Source of the DNA: Chlorella sp. KRBP | Taxonomy: Eukaryota > Chlorophyta > Trebouxiophyceae > Chlorellales > Chlorellaceae | Direction of reading: 5' to 3' | Assembly (NCBI GenBank): GCA_004335735.1 | Contig: QAXK01000713.1 | Coordinates: forward strand, 1 to 64,000 | Length of the DNA: 64,000 nucleotides | Part shown: positions 49,443-57,928 of the stretch, piece by piece | How positions within the stretch are numbered: position 1 is the stretch's first letter | Layout of the letters: each line of letters opens with the position of its first letter | Translations under genes and position numbers: made by a program | The notes under the pieces: generated by a model | Databases searched by the model: none | What the model saw: only the letters and a program-made list of their open reading frames with translations | Told to the model about the DNA's origin: nothing

Positions 49443-50951
49443 GTGCGACTCATCTCGGCCGTCCTCGGCTTCACGCTGAGGAAGCTGGGCCTGCTGGGGG
49501 CCACGGTGCTCTCGCTGTTCCTCGCCTACCTCGCGCTCCAGGCCCTCGTCCCACCGCTGCAGCAGGCCGTGGCCGACCGGGACCGGCTGGAGCGCGTCTC
49601 TGCGGAACGAGCCACCCTCGAGGACGACCTGGCCCGCCTGACGCGCGAGGTCGACGAGAGCCGGCGAGCGACGATCGAGCGGACCGAGGCCCGGCTCCGT
49701 GCCGAGGTCGAGAGGACGCAGCGGGGCATCGCCGACAAGCGGGGCGAGATCGAGCGCCTGCGCGCGGAGCGGGAGGACGTCTGTGGCTTCTGGAGCAAGG
49801 TCGGCGACCTCCTGACTCCCGGAGACGCCTGCGAGAGCGCCGAGGCCGCCGTCGCGAGGGCCGACGAGGCACTGGACACCTTCGAGGCCAGCCTGGCCCG
49901 GGCCGAGGCGGACGCGGCGGTCATCGAGAACCCCGACCTCACCGTCGCGCAGAAGCTCGACCGGCTCGGCGGTGGTGACGGCAGTGACCAGACCCTCGAG
50001 CGCGACATCGCCAACACCGAGTCGGAGCTGAGCCAGAAGAAGGCCGAGGAGAACAGCCTTCGGCAGGCGCGAGACTCCGGGGTGGGGTGGGTCCTGGAGC
50101 AGTGGTCCCGGTCCTGGACGTGGCTGGCCGCCATCGCCGTCCTGGTCGTGGTCATGCCCGCGCTGCTGCGCACCGTCGGCTACTTCCTGCTCATGCCGGT
50201 GGTGAAGCGGCTGCAGAAGCCCATGGACCTGTCCTCCGGTTCCGAGCACCCTGCCGCCGACCTTCGCACCACCGAGGCGCAGCGGACCCTCACCGTCGAC
50301 CTGGGCGCCGGCGAGGTGCTGTCAGCGCGGTCCGAGCACGTCCGCCCGGTGCAGGGACGGGTGCGCAGCCGCCTTCTCTACGACTGGGGGTCGCCGTTCA
50401 TCAGCTTCGCGGCCGGGCTGTACGGCCTCAGCCGGGTCGGCGGCGGCGACGGCGGGCTCAGCAGCGCGACGCTGGCGACGCCGGACGACCCGAACTCGTA
50501 CCTGATGCGCATCGACTTCGCGGACCACCCCGGTCTCGTGATGCGTCCCCGGCACGTCGTCGGTGTGATCGGCTCCCCGGAGCTGCGGACGGCGTGGCGG
50601 TGGGGGCTCCAGTCGTTCGCGAGGTCGCAGGTGCGGTACATCATGTTCGCCGGCAGCGGGAGCCTGGTCGTCCAGGGCAGCGGGGACGTCGTGGCGACCA
50701 ACCCCCGCGGGGGATCCACGAGGATCGAGCAGAACCTCGTGATGGGCTTCGACTCCCGGCTCGTGGCAACGGTCGACCGCACCGAGGTGTTCTGGCCCTA
50801 CCTGTGGGGCAGGACCCCTCTGGTCGACGAGGAGTTCACCGGCGGCGAGCCGCTCTTCTGGCAGAAGTCCACGACCGGCGGACCGCGCAACCCGATCGCG
50901 AAGACCTTCGACGCCATCTTCTCGGCGCTCGGCAAGCTGCTGGGGTTCTGA
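49443..50951 (+). CDS. Membrane protein with coiled coil and AIM24-like C-terminal domain
   Basis: The 502-residue protein has a transmembrane helix at about 16-34, a long coiled coil (about 38-110, ERATLEDDLARLTREVDESR and so on), and a Cys-containing turn. A second coiled segment is followed by a transmembrane helix near 222-245. The C-terminal 250 residues are beta-rich; YIMFAGSGSLVVQGSGDVVA and IEQNLVMGFDSRLVATVDRT resemble the AIM24 (DUF124) beta-sandwich, but that match is only by eye. The topology puts the coiled coil outside and the beta domain inside. Function unknown. It heads a three-gene group of orphans. Confidence 0.65.
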   Translation: MRLISAVLGFTLRKLGLLGATVLSLFLAYLALQALVPPLQQAVADRDRLERVSAERATLEDDLARLTREVDESRRATIERTEARLRAEVERTQRGIADKRGEIERLRAEREDVCGFWSKVGDLLTPGDACESAEAAVARADEALDTFEASLARAEADAAVIENPDLTVAQKLDRLGGGDGSDQTLERDIANTESELSQKKAEENSLRQARDSGVGWVLEQWSRSWTWLAAIAVLVVVMPALLRTVGYFLLMPVVKRLQKPMDLSSGSEHPAADLRTTEAQRTLTVDLGAGEVLSARSEHVRPVQGRVRSRLLYDWGSPFISFAAGLYGLSRVGGGDGGLSSATLATPDDPNSYLMRIDFADHPGLVMRPRHVVGVIGSPELRTAWRWGLQSFARSQVRYIMFAGSGSLVVQGSGDVVATNPRGGSTRIEQNLVMGFDSRLVATVDRTEVFWPYLWGRTPLVDEEFTGGEPLFWQKSTTGGPRNPIAKTFDAIFSALGKLLGF

Positions 50952-50977
50952 CCGCTGGATCGCACGGCTCAGCGGTC
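50950..50977 (+). terminator. Hairpin at the end of the coiled-coil gene
   Basis: Perfect 8-bp arms (50950-50957 and 50970-50977) overlap the stop codon. It may end or attenuate transcription before the next gene, which starts 133 nt beyond the stop. There is no U-tract. Confidence 0.4.
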
Positions 50978-51084
50978 GACGTCTGCGTCGGAGACGGCGC
51001 CGTCCGAACCGTCGACCTCGGCCGCGCGCGGATGCAACACTCCTCTCGGCGCGGAGGCCCCGTGCCGGCGAGAGGGGGGTTCCG

Positions 51085-52098
51085 GTGTTCCGGAAGGTCA
51101 ACGAGTTCCGCAGGTACATGAAGAACCGCGACGAGATGGCGGCCGCGCTCGTGCCCGACGAGGCCGTCGTCGTCGACGCACCGATGCCCGGTCTCGGCCC
51201 CGCGATGGAGGCCGCCGTCGCGGGCGACCACGCCCCCGCCGTCGACCTGCTCGCGTCCACCCACCGTCGTCGGGCGTGGGACGACCGCAGCCACGCCGTC
51301 GACCTCCTCGCGCGGATGTCCCTGCGCACGCCGCAGTGGCTCGACGCGTGGGAGGCCGAGGCCGGGTCCGGCGACCCCGCTCCGCTCGTGGTGCGCTCGG
51401 CCCTTGGGCTGGACAGCGCGTGGGAGCACCGCACCCGCGAGCGCGCCGAGAACGTCTCCGCGGAGCAGTTCGAGGCCTTCCACGCGACGCTCGGTGACAC
51501 CACGGACATCCTCCAGCGGGCCGTCGACCTCGCCGACGACGACCCCGAGCCATGGCGGCTGGGGCTCATCCACGCTCGCGGGCTGCAGGCCCCTCCGGAG
51601 GTCTGGCAGAGCTACCTCTCCGCCCTCCGCGAGATCGACCCGTGGCACCACGGCGGCCTGCGCGCCGCCCTCGAGATCCAGACGGCGAAGTGGTTCGGGT
51701 CGCACGAGCAGGCCTACGACTTCGCCTTCGGTGTCGCCGCCGAGGCCCCGGCCGACTCGCGCGCTCGCACCCTGCCCCTCGACGCGGTCTTCGAGCACGC
51801 CGTCGCCGACGGCGCCGAGGACGTCGCCCGCGCCGGCCGCGCCGAGGAGGCCATCGCCCTGACGACGGACTGGCTCGCGCAGGCCGATCCCCAGCGCCAC
51901 CACGTGGTCTCCGTCCACCAGGGCGTCCTCGCCGCCACGCTGATGCTGCTCGGGCGGCTCGGGGAGTCCTTCGACGCGTTCGCCGCAGTGGGCCCGCACG
52001 CGACCCGCTACCCCTGGGGCTACTGGGCCGACGACCCGCGCGAGGGCTTCCTCCGCTTCCGGAGCGCCGTGTCCGTCAAGGCGGCAGGGCTGCGGTGA
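51085..52098 (+). CDS. TPR-like/helical-repeat protein of unknown function
   Basis: The 337-residue protein is nearly all helical. Repeated units (AGDHAPAVDLLASTHRRRAW, AVDLADDDPEPWRLGLIHAR, AGRAEEAIALTTDWLAQADP and LGRLGESFDAFAAVGPHATR) look like tetratricopeptide-type hairpins. Such proteins are usually protein-interaction scaffolds. No signal or membrane segment is seen. The GTG start has a strong GAGAGGGGGG upstream. Its stop codon overlaps the start of the next gene as GTGA, so the two are translated together. Confidence 0.7.
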   Translation: MFRKVNEFRRYMKNRDEMAAALVPDEAVVVDAPMPGLGPAMEAAVAGDHAPAVDLLASTHRRRAWDDRSHAVDLLARMSLRTPQWLDAWEAEAGSGDPAPLVVRSALGLDSAWEHRTRERAENVSAEQFEAFHATLGDTTDILQRAVDLADDDPEPWRLGLIHARGLQAPPEVWQSYLSALREIDPWHHGGLRAALEIQTAKWFGSHEQAYDFAFGVAAEAPADSRARTLPLDAVFEHAVADGAEDVARAGRAEEAIALTTDWLAQADPQRHHVVSVHQGVLAATLMLLGRLGESFDAFAAVGPHATRYPWGYWADDPREGFLRFRSAVSVKAAGLR

Positions 52099-52808
52099 CC
52101 GCGCGCCTCGTCCTCGCGGTGGGCGACCACGCGGCGGTCGCGGAGAAGGCGCGGTGGGCCCGCACCCCCGTGCGCGTCGTCGAGAGCGGCGCACCGGGAT
52201 GGGTGTGGGTCCTGCCCGATGCTTCGACAGCGGCCCTCGGCCGCGCGGCCGAGGAGACGAGTGAGCACGGGGACGCGTTGCTGCTCAGCGTCGGCGAGTG
52301 GCGCTCCGAGCTCCAGGTGTGGCACCGCGAGCGGCAGGCCCTCGTCCTCGGCTGGGAGACCGGGGGCGCGTCCGGGCTGGAGCGCGAGGCGGCCGTCGCC
52401 GCGGCGGAGGTGCTGGCCGCGGTCGTGTCCGGGGTCGACGTGCGCGCCCTCGCCCTCCTCCTCTCCGGGCCGCCACCGGGAGCAGGTGCCTGGCGCGACG
52501 TCGTCGCCGCGCTGCGCCTCCCGCTGCCCCCGGGCTTCCCGGAGCGCCCGGCCGAGGAGCTGCTCCCCGGGCGCGGCGAACGGGTGAGCACCACCGGGCT
52601 CCTCCAGGCGGCCGGGGTGGACGAGGACGTGCGGTGGGTGCGCGGCTACCTCCGGTGGTTCTCGTGGGCGCTGCTCGCGGTGGCTGCCGCCATGAGCTTC
52701 GTCGGGGCGGTCACCCGGCAGTCGGTCGTCAACCTCGCCGTGGGGCTGGTCTGCGTGGCCGTCCTCGGGTGGTGGGTGCGTCGGCACCGGGCGCGCACCA
52801 CCCCGTGA
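52095..52808 (+). CDS. C-terminally membrane-anchored protein, unknown function
   Basis: The 237-residue protein has a soluble N-terminal domain (about 1-180, alpha/beta with GWVWVLPDASTAALGRAAEE and VWHRERQALVLGWETGG) and two transmembrane helices at the C-terminus (about 185-205 and 208-226, SWALLAVAAAMSFVGAV and LAVGLVCVAVLGWW). I do not recognise the family. GTGA overlap with the TPR-like gene suggests a membrane-bound partner of that protein. Confidence 0.65.
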   Translation: MTARLVLAVGDHAAVAEKARWARTPVRVVESGAPGWVWVLPDASTAALGRAAEETSEHGDALLLSVGEWRSELQVWHRERQALVLGWETGGASGLEREAAVAAAEVLAAVVSGVDVRALALLLSGPPPGAGAWRDVVAALRLPLPPGFPERPAEELLPGRGERVSTTGLLQAAGVDEDVRWVRGYLRWFSWALLAVAAAMSFVGAVTRQSVVNLAVGLVCVAVLGWWVRRHRARTTP

Positions 52809-52853
52809 CCACAGGGTCGGCACGGCACCACGCTCGTCGTCCGGAGCAGCCGA

Positions 52854-52939
52854 GTCGTCACGGTGATGGCGCGCTTGATCGCTCGTGACGCGGATGCATC
52901 CGGGCCACACGGGAGGTTCCGTGTCATCACCGTGACGAC
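52854..52939. repeat. Widely spaced 15-bp inverted repeat between convergent genes
   Basis: Perfect arms at 52854-52868 and 52925-52939 are 56 nt apart, and the interval contains a 12-bp palindrome (CGGATGCATCCG, 52891-52902). It fills most of the gap between two convergent genes and may be a bidirectional terminator or a binding site for a dimeric protein. Confidence 0.55.
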
Positions 52940-52963
52940 GCGAGAACTCGGACGGTCCGGCGG

Positions 52964-54280
52964 TCAGTCGCCGAGGAGGTGGCGGACGTGGTCGTTCGTG
53001 AAGAGGCGGCCCGGGTCGAGGCGGTCGCGGACGGCGCGGAAGTCGTCGAAGCGCGAGTAGAGGTCGCGCAGCCGGTCGGCGCCGAGGGTGTGGACCTTGC
53101 CCCAGTGCGGGCGGCCGTCGTGGTCGCCGACGATGGCCTCGAACGCGGTGAAGAGCCGGCTGGGGTCCATCCGGTGGTACTGGTGCACCGCGACGTAGGC
53201 GTTGTCGCGCTCGTGGGCGGTGGAGAGCCAGACGTCGTCGGCGCCGACGAAGCGGACCTCGACCGGGAAGGGCACCGGCTCGCCGGTGCGGTCGAACCAG
53301 GCCCGCAGTTCCTCGAGCACCGGGCCGACCGAGGCCCGCGGCACCGCGTACTCGGACTCGACGAAGCGCACCTCGCGCGAGGAGCAGAAGACCTTCCACG
53401 AGTCGTCGGCGAACTCGCGGGCGCCGAGGACGTTGGCGCTCAACCGGTTCACGCGCTTCGTCGCTCCGGGAGCGCGGGTGAGGACCCGGTTGACGCCCTC
53501 GAAGAGCCGGTTGGCGAGCAGGTCGTCGTCGAGGCGAGAACGCCACGCCGGCAGCGGCCCCGGCCCCGCCCCCGGCCCGACCCGGTCGTTGCGCTTGAGC
53601 AGCACCCGGTCGGTGTGCGGGAACCAGTGCATGTCGACGTGGTCGTGGGCGTCGGCGAGCTCGTGGATGCCGGCCAGCATCTCGGTGAAGGACTCCCCCG
53701 ACTCCCGCGCGTGCAGCCGGAAGGCGGGGACGCACTGCAGCTCGACCTCGACGACGACTCCGAGCGCCCCCAGACCGACGCGCGCGGCCTGGAACACCTC
53801 CGGCTCCTCGTCCGCCGAGCAGCGCAGCACCGACCCGTCCGCCGTGACCAGCGTCAGCCCGCACACCGCCGCCGCGATGCCCTGCAGCCGCACCCCGGTG
53901 CCGTGCGTGCCGGTGGCGATGGCCCCGCTGATCGTCTGCCGGTCGATGTCGCCGAGGTTCGGCAGCGCGAGCCCGAGGGCCTGGAGGGCCGGGTTCAGCT
54001 GGTGCAGAGGCGTTCCCGCGGCGACGCACACCCGCATCCGCTCGCGGTCGACGTGCAGCACGCCGCGCAGGCCGTCGATGCGCAGGAGCACTCCGTCGGT
54101 GGCCACGAGCGGCGTGAACGAGTGGCCGGTGCCGGCGACCCGCAGCGTCAGCCCGCGGTTAGATGCCGCCCGCACCGCGCCGACGACACCCTCGACGGTC
54201 GTCACGTCGGTGACGAGCGCCGGGTGGGCCTCGACGTTGCCGCCCCAGTTCCGCCAGGTCGCGCCGCTCGCTCGGCTCAT
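52964..54280 (-). CDS. FAD-dependent D-arabinono/L-gulono-1,4-lactone oxidase family protein
   Basis: The 438-residue protein is a VAO-type flavoenzyme. The FAD-binding N-terminal half has VAGTGHSFTPLVATDGVLLR and ATGTHGTGVRLQGIAAAVCG. The ALO C-terminal domain ends with RPHWGKVHTLGADRLRDLYS and RDRLDPGRLFTNDHVRHLLG. Family members oxidise sugar-lactones or related polyols using oxygen or another acceptor; the exact substrate is unknown. ATG overlaps the stop of the upstream PLP-enzyme gene as ATGA, a pairing I recall in other actinobacteria. Confidence 0.9.
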   Translation of the reverse strand: MSRASGATWRNWGGNVEAHPALVTDVTTVEGVVGAVRAASNRGLTLRVAGTGHSFTPLVATDGVLLRIDGLRGVLHVDRERMRVCVAAGTPLHQLNPALQALGLALPNLGDIDRQTISGAIATGTHGTGVRLQGIAAAVCGLTLVTADGSVLRCSADEEPEVFQAARVGLGALGVVVEVELQCVPAFRLHARESGESFTEMLAGIHELADAHDHVDMHWFPHTDRVLLKRNDRVGPGAGPGPLPAWRSRLDDDLLANRLFEGVNRVLTRAPGATKRVNRLSANVLGAREFADDSWKVFCSSREVRFVESEYAVPRASVGPVLEELRAWFDRTGEPVPFPVEVRFVGADDVWLSTAHERDNAYVAVHQYHRMDPSRLFTAFEAIVGDHDGRPHWGKVHTLGADRLRDLYSRFDDFRAVRDRLDPGRLFTNDHVRHLLGD

Positions 54281-55440
54281 CCGAAGTTCTTCCCTTCCCC
54301 GCGGTAGGTGGGCACGGTGTCGACGAGCTCGCCGCCCCGGACGAGGTGCAGGGCGTCGAAGCGCTCGAGCAGCTCACCGGCCTTGGCCCCGCGCATCCAC
54401 ACCCGGTCGCCGATGCCGAGCCCGTCGACGTCGCCCTCGACCGGGGTCTGCACCTCGCCGGCCGCCTCGCTCCTCAGCAGCGACCAGCCGCGCCGCACCG
54501 GTGACGGCACGCGCGACCACCCCGGCTCACCGCTGGCCACGTAGCCGCCCCCGAACGCCGTGACGATGCCCCGCGCCGGCCGCCGCACGACCGGCAGCGC
54601 GTAGGCCATCGCCGGGCGCGGGGAGAAGTCGTCGTAGCCGTCGAACAGGGTCGAGGCGAAGAGGCCCGACCCCGCCGCCAGCTCGGTGACGACCCGGTCG
54701 TCGCCGAAGGTGTGCAGGCTCCCGGTGCCGCCCCCGTTGACGAAGCGCAGCTCGGCCTCGGTGCGGACGGCCTCGACCACGGCCGCCCGCCGCTGCACGA
54801 GCTCGGCCACCGAGCGCTTCTTGAGCAGCCGCACGGCCGGTGAGTCCGGCAGCCCGGCGACCTGGGCGTCGTAGAACATCACCCCGCGCACGTCGAGCCC
54901 GACCCCGAGTGCCGCCCGCACCACGGCCAGGGCCTCGGCCGGCGTGCGGGTCGGCGAGCGCCGCACCCCGAGGTGGGCCCGCCCGACCCGCACCGAGGCG
55001 TCGACGTCGAGAGCCACCCCCAGCCCACGCACCCCGTCGCCGAGGGCGTCGCGCAGGAACCGCACGTGCTCGACCGAGTCGACGGTCACCGTCACCTCAC
55101 GCCGCAGGTCGTCGTCCGCGGCCACCTCGCGCAGCGCCCCGACATGGGACGACGGGTAGGCCACGTAGACGTCACGGACCCCTTCGCCGACCAGCCACAC
55201 CGCTTCCGCCACCGAGTAGGCCATCACCCCCGAGAACCCGGGCCGCGCCAGCACGTCCTCGAGGACCCACCGACAGCGCAGCGACTTCGAGGCCACCCGG
55301 ACGGGTCGTCCGGCCGCCCGCCGCACGAGGTCGGCGGCGTTGGCCTCGTAGGCGTCGAGGTCGAGGACGACGAGCGGGGCGGGCAGGCCCGCCACCGCCG
55401 CGTCCCAGCCGGCGGTCACGGCATCGGAGACGTGGTCCAC
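54277..55440 (-). CDS. PLP-dependent amino acid deaminase/aldolase (alanine racemase-like fold III)
   Basis: The 387-residue protein has an alanine-racemase-like TIM barrel (LVVLDLDAYEANAADLVRRA, then the PLP lysine in RVASKSLRCRW near residue 52). The D-threonine-aldolase/D-serine-dehydratase C-terminal beta domain includes RGIVTAFGGGYVASGEPGWS, and GIGDRVWMRGAKAGELLERF closes the protein. It probably acts on a D-amino acid or beta-hydroxy amino acid. A GTG start is used. It is divergent from the MFS gene by 22 nt, and coupled to the lactone oxidase downstream. Confidence 0.87.
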   Translation of the reverse strand: MDHVSDAVTAGWDAAVAGLPAPLVVLDLDAYEANAADLVRRAAGRPVRVASKSLRCRWVLEDVLARPGFSGVMAYSVAEAVWLVGEGVRDVYVAYPSSHVGALREVAADDDLRREVTVTVDSVEHVRFLRDALGDGVRGLGVALDVDASVRVGRAHLGVRRSPTRTPAEALAVVRAALGVGLDVRGVMFYDAQVAGLPDSPAVRLLKKRSVAELVQRRAAVVEAVRTEAELRFVNGGGTGSLHTFGDDRVVTELAAGSGLFASTLFDGYDDFSPRPAMAYALPVVRRPARGIVTAFGGGYVASGEPGWSRVPSPVRRGWSLLRSEAAGEVQTPVEGDVDGLGIGDRVWMRGAKAGELLERFDALHLVRGGELVDTVPTYRGEGKNFG

Positions 55441-55462
55441 AGCCCGACCCTAGTGCGACGAT

Positions 55463-56791
55463 GTGCCGGTGACCGAGGACCTCGAGGAGTTCGTCGGGGA
55501 CCGAACCGGCGGCCGACGCACCCTCCCCCACCGCGCCTGGCTGGTGGCCGCCGTCACCCTCGCCGCCCTCGTCGCCGCGGCGGCCTTCCGCTCCTCGACC
55601 GGCGTGCTGCTCGAGCCCGTCGAGGACGAGTTCGGCTGGAGCCGCGCGACCACCTCCGGAGCCGTCAGCCTCAACCTCGTCCTCTACGGCCTGACCGCCC
55701 CGTTCGCGGCCGCGTTCATGGAGCGCTTCGGCGTGCGCCGCACCGTGGCCGTCGCCCTCGTCGTCGTCGGCCTCGCGAGCGGGGCGACCACCGTGATGAC
55801 CGCCGCGTGGCAGCTCTGGCTGCTGTGGGGCGTCTTCATCGGCATCGGCACCGGTGCGATGGCCCTCGTGCTCGGCGCGGTCGTGGCCAACCGGTGGTTC
55901 GAGCGGCACCGCGGCCTGGTCACCGGCATCTTCTCGGCGGCCAACGCCACCGGCCAGCTCGTCTTCCTCCCCGTCATCGCCCGCGCCGCCGACGGGCCCG
56001 GATGGCGGTGGGCGGCCGGCATCGTCGCTGTGCTGGCCCTGCTCGTGGCGGTGCTCGTCTCGTTCCTCCTCCTCGACCACCCCCGCGACCGCGGCCTGCT
56101 CCCCTACGGCGCCGGCCCCGGCACGACGGCCGCTGCCCCGGTCTCCACCGAGTCGCCGGCGCGGCGAGCGGTCAACACCCTCGTGCGGGTGTCGCGCAGC
56201 TGGCCGTTCTGGGCGCTGGTCCTCACCTTCTGGGTCTGCGGGTGGTCGACGAACGGCATCATCCAGACCCACTTCGTCCCGGCCGCGCACGACCACGGGA
56301 TGCCCGCCACGACGGCGGCCGGGCTGCTCGCCGTCGTCGGCATCTTCGACATCGCGGGGACGATCGGCTCCGGCTGGCTCACCGACAAGGTCGACCCACG
56401 GCTGCTGCTGGCCGGCTACTACCTGGGGCGAGGGCTCTCGCTGCTGGCCCTCGACGCCGTCCTCGCGCCCGGCGTCGAGCCGGGGATGTGGGTGTTCATC
56501 GTCTTCTACGGCCTCGACTGGGTGGCCACCGTGCCGCCCACGGTCGCGCTGTGCCGCACGCACTTCGGGCTCGCCGACTCCGGCGTCGTGTTCGGCTGGG
56601 TGTTCGCGTCGCACATGGTCGGCGCCGGGGTGGGCGCGAGCGTCGCCGGCTGGGTCCGGACCGCGCAGGGCGACTACCACTGGGCGTGGCTCGGGGCGGC
56701 GGTGCTGTGCTTCGCCGCCGTGGCCATCGCGCTGAGCATCCCGAGGAAGCCCGTGCGCCAGCAGGAGCCGGTGCTCACCCCACTCGGCTGA
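55463..56791 (+). CDS. MFS transporter (monocarboxylate/OFA-like)
   Basis: The 442-residue protein has 12 transmembrane helices in two halves. Features of the monocarboxylate/oxalate-formate branch are an ERFGVRRTVAVALVVVGLAS loop between helices 2 and 3 and DEFGWSRATTSGAVSLNLVL just before it. The central loop is about 30 residues. Substrate is probably an organic anion. Two GTGs, 55463 and 55469, each have a box 6 nt upstream (TAGTGC or GACGAT), so the precise start is uncertain. It is convergent with the polyprenyl synthase; the 108-nt gap contains a repeated GCCCGGGCTCC but no clear terminator. Confidence 0.87.
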   Translation: MPVTEDLEEFVGDRTGGRRTLPHRAWLVAAVTLAALVAAAAFRSSTGVLLEPVEDEFGWSRATTSGAVSLNLVLYGLTAPFAAAFMERFGVRRTVAVALVVVGLASGATTVMTAAWQLWLLWGVFIGIGTGAMALVLGAVVANRWFERHRGLVTGIFSAANATGQLVFLPVIARAADGPGWRWAAGIVAVLALLVAVLVSFLLLDHPRDRGLLPYGAGPGTTAAAPVSTESPARRAVNTLVRVSRSWPFWALVLTFWVCGWSTNGIIQTHFVPAAHDHGMPATTAAGLLAVVGIFDIAGTIGSGWLTDKVDPRLLLAGYYLGRGLSLLALDAVLAPGVEPGMWVFIVFYGLDWVATVPPTVALCRTHFGLADSGVVFGWVFASHMVGAGVGASVAGWVRTAQGDYHWAWLGAAVLCFAAVAIALSIPRKPVRQQEPVLTPLG

Positions 56792-56899
56792 GGCGCGCGC
56801 CGACACCGGCGCTGGGGCGATGGATGAGGCCCGGGCTCCGTGCGTGATGACCGATGGCGCCCGGGCTCCACGGGTCGTCCCAGCCTGGCGAGCCGGCGC

Positions 56900-57928
56900 T
56901 CACCCCACGCGGGTGACGACTCCCGTGGCCAGGGCGTGCAGCGCGTCCCGGGCCTCGCTCGGCGGTAGCGAGTCGAGCACCGACTGCGCCCGCGACGCCA
57001 CCGCGAAGGTGTGCTCGCGGGCCTGCTCCATCGCCGGGTGCGCCCGCAGCAGCGTCAGCGCCTCCTCGAGCTCGGCGTCGCCGGAGAGGTCACCGGTCAG
57101 CAGCGACTGCAGCCGCGCGTCGGCCGGGTCCGACGAGGCCAGCACGTGCAGCACCGGCAGCGTCCGCTTGCCCTCGCGCAGGTCGGTGCCGGGCGTCTTG
57201 CCCGTCTCGTCGGCCTCGGAGGAGATGTCGATGAGGTCGTCGGCCAGCTGGAAGGCCATGCCGAGCCGCTCGCCGAACTCGCGCATCGTCTCGACGACCT
57301 CGGGCGAGCAGCCGCCGAACATCGCGCCGTACCGCGCAGCGGTGGCGATGAGGACGCCGGTCTTGTCGGCGAGCACCTGGAGGTAGTACTCGACGGGGTC
57401 CTGGCCCTCGGGGCACGGCCGGTCGTCGCGGATCTGCCCCGCGCAGAGCCGGACGAAGGTCTGCGCCTGGATCTTGACCGCCTCGGGACCGAGGTCGGCG
57501 ACGATGTCCGAGGCGGTGCCGAAGAGCAGGTCGCCGACGAGGATCGCGGTCGAGTTGTCGTACAGCGCGTTCGCCGACGGCGCCCCACGCCGTACGTCGG
57601 CCTCGTCCATGACGTCGTCGTGGTACAGCGACGCGAGGTGGGTCAGCTCCACACCGGCCGCAGCCGCCACGACCTGCTCCGACACCCCCGACCCGAGCTC
57701 CGCCGCCAGCAGCGTCAGCAGCGGCCGGAACCGCTTGCCCCCGGCGAGGGTGAGGTGCGAGGAGGCCTGCGCGATGAACGGGTCGTCGTGGTCGACCCGC
57801 GCCACGATGAGCGCCTCCACCTGCGCCAGCCCGGCCGAGAGCCGGTCGCGCAGAGCGTCACTGGCTCCGGGCAGCGCGAGGACGGACGGGGTGCCCCGCT
57901 GTGCCGTCTCGCCGCCCACCACGCTCAC
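56900..57928 (-). CDS. Polyprenyl diphosphate synthase (menaquinone side chain)
   Basis: This 342-residue trans-prenyltransferase has both aspartate-rich motifs: D104-D105-VMD108 in LYHDDVMDEADVRRG and the second in FQLADDLIDISSEADETGK. The substrate lysine/arginine segment LAGGKRFRPLLTLLAAELG is also present. It elongates isoprenyl diphosphates, most likely for the menaquinone tail, consistent with its GTGA overlap with canonical nuoN, whose complex reduces menaquinone. Product length cannot be read reliably from sequence. Confidence 0.92.
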   Translation of the reverse strand: MSVVGGETAQRGTPSVLALPGASDALRDRLSAGLAQVEALIVARVDHDDPFIAQASSHLTLAGGKRFRPLLTLLAAELGSGVSEQVVAAAAGVELTHLASLYHDDVMDEADVRRGAPSANALYDNSTAILVGDLLFGTASDIVADLGPEAVKIQAQTFVRLCAGQIRDDRPCPEGQDPVEYYLQVLADKTGVLIATAARYGAMFGGCSPEVVETMREFGERLGMAFQLADDLIDISSEADETGKTPGTDLREGKRTLPVLHVLASSDPADARLQSLLTGDLSGDAELEEALTLLRAHPAMEQAREHTFAVASRAQSVLDSLPPSEARDALHALATGVVTRVG

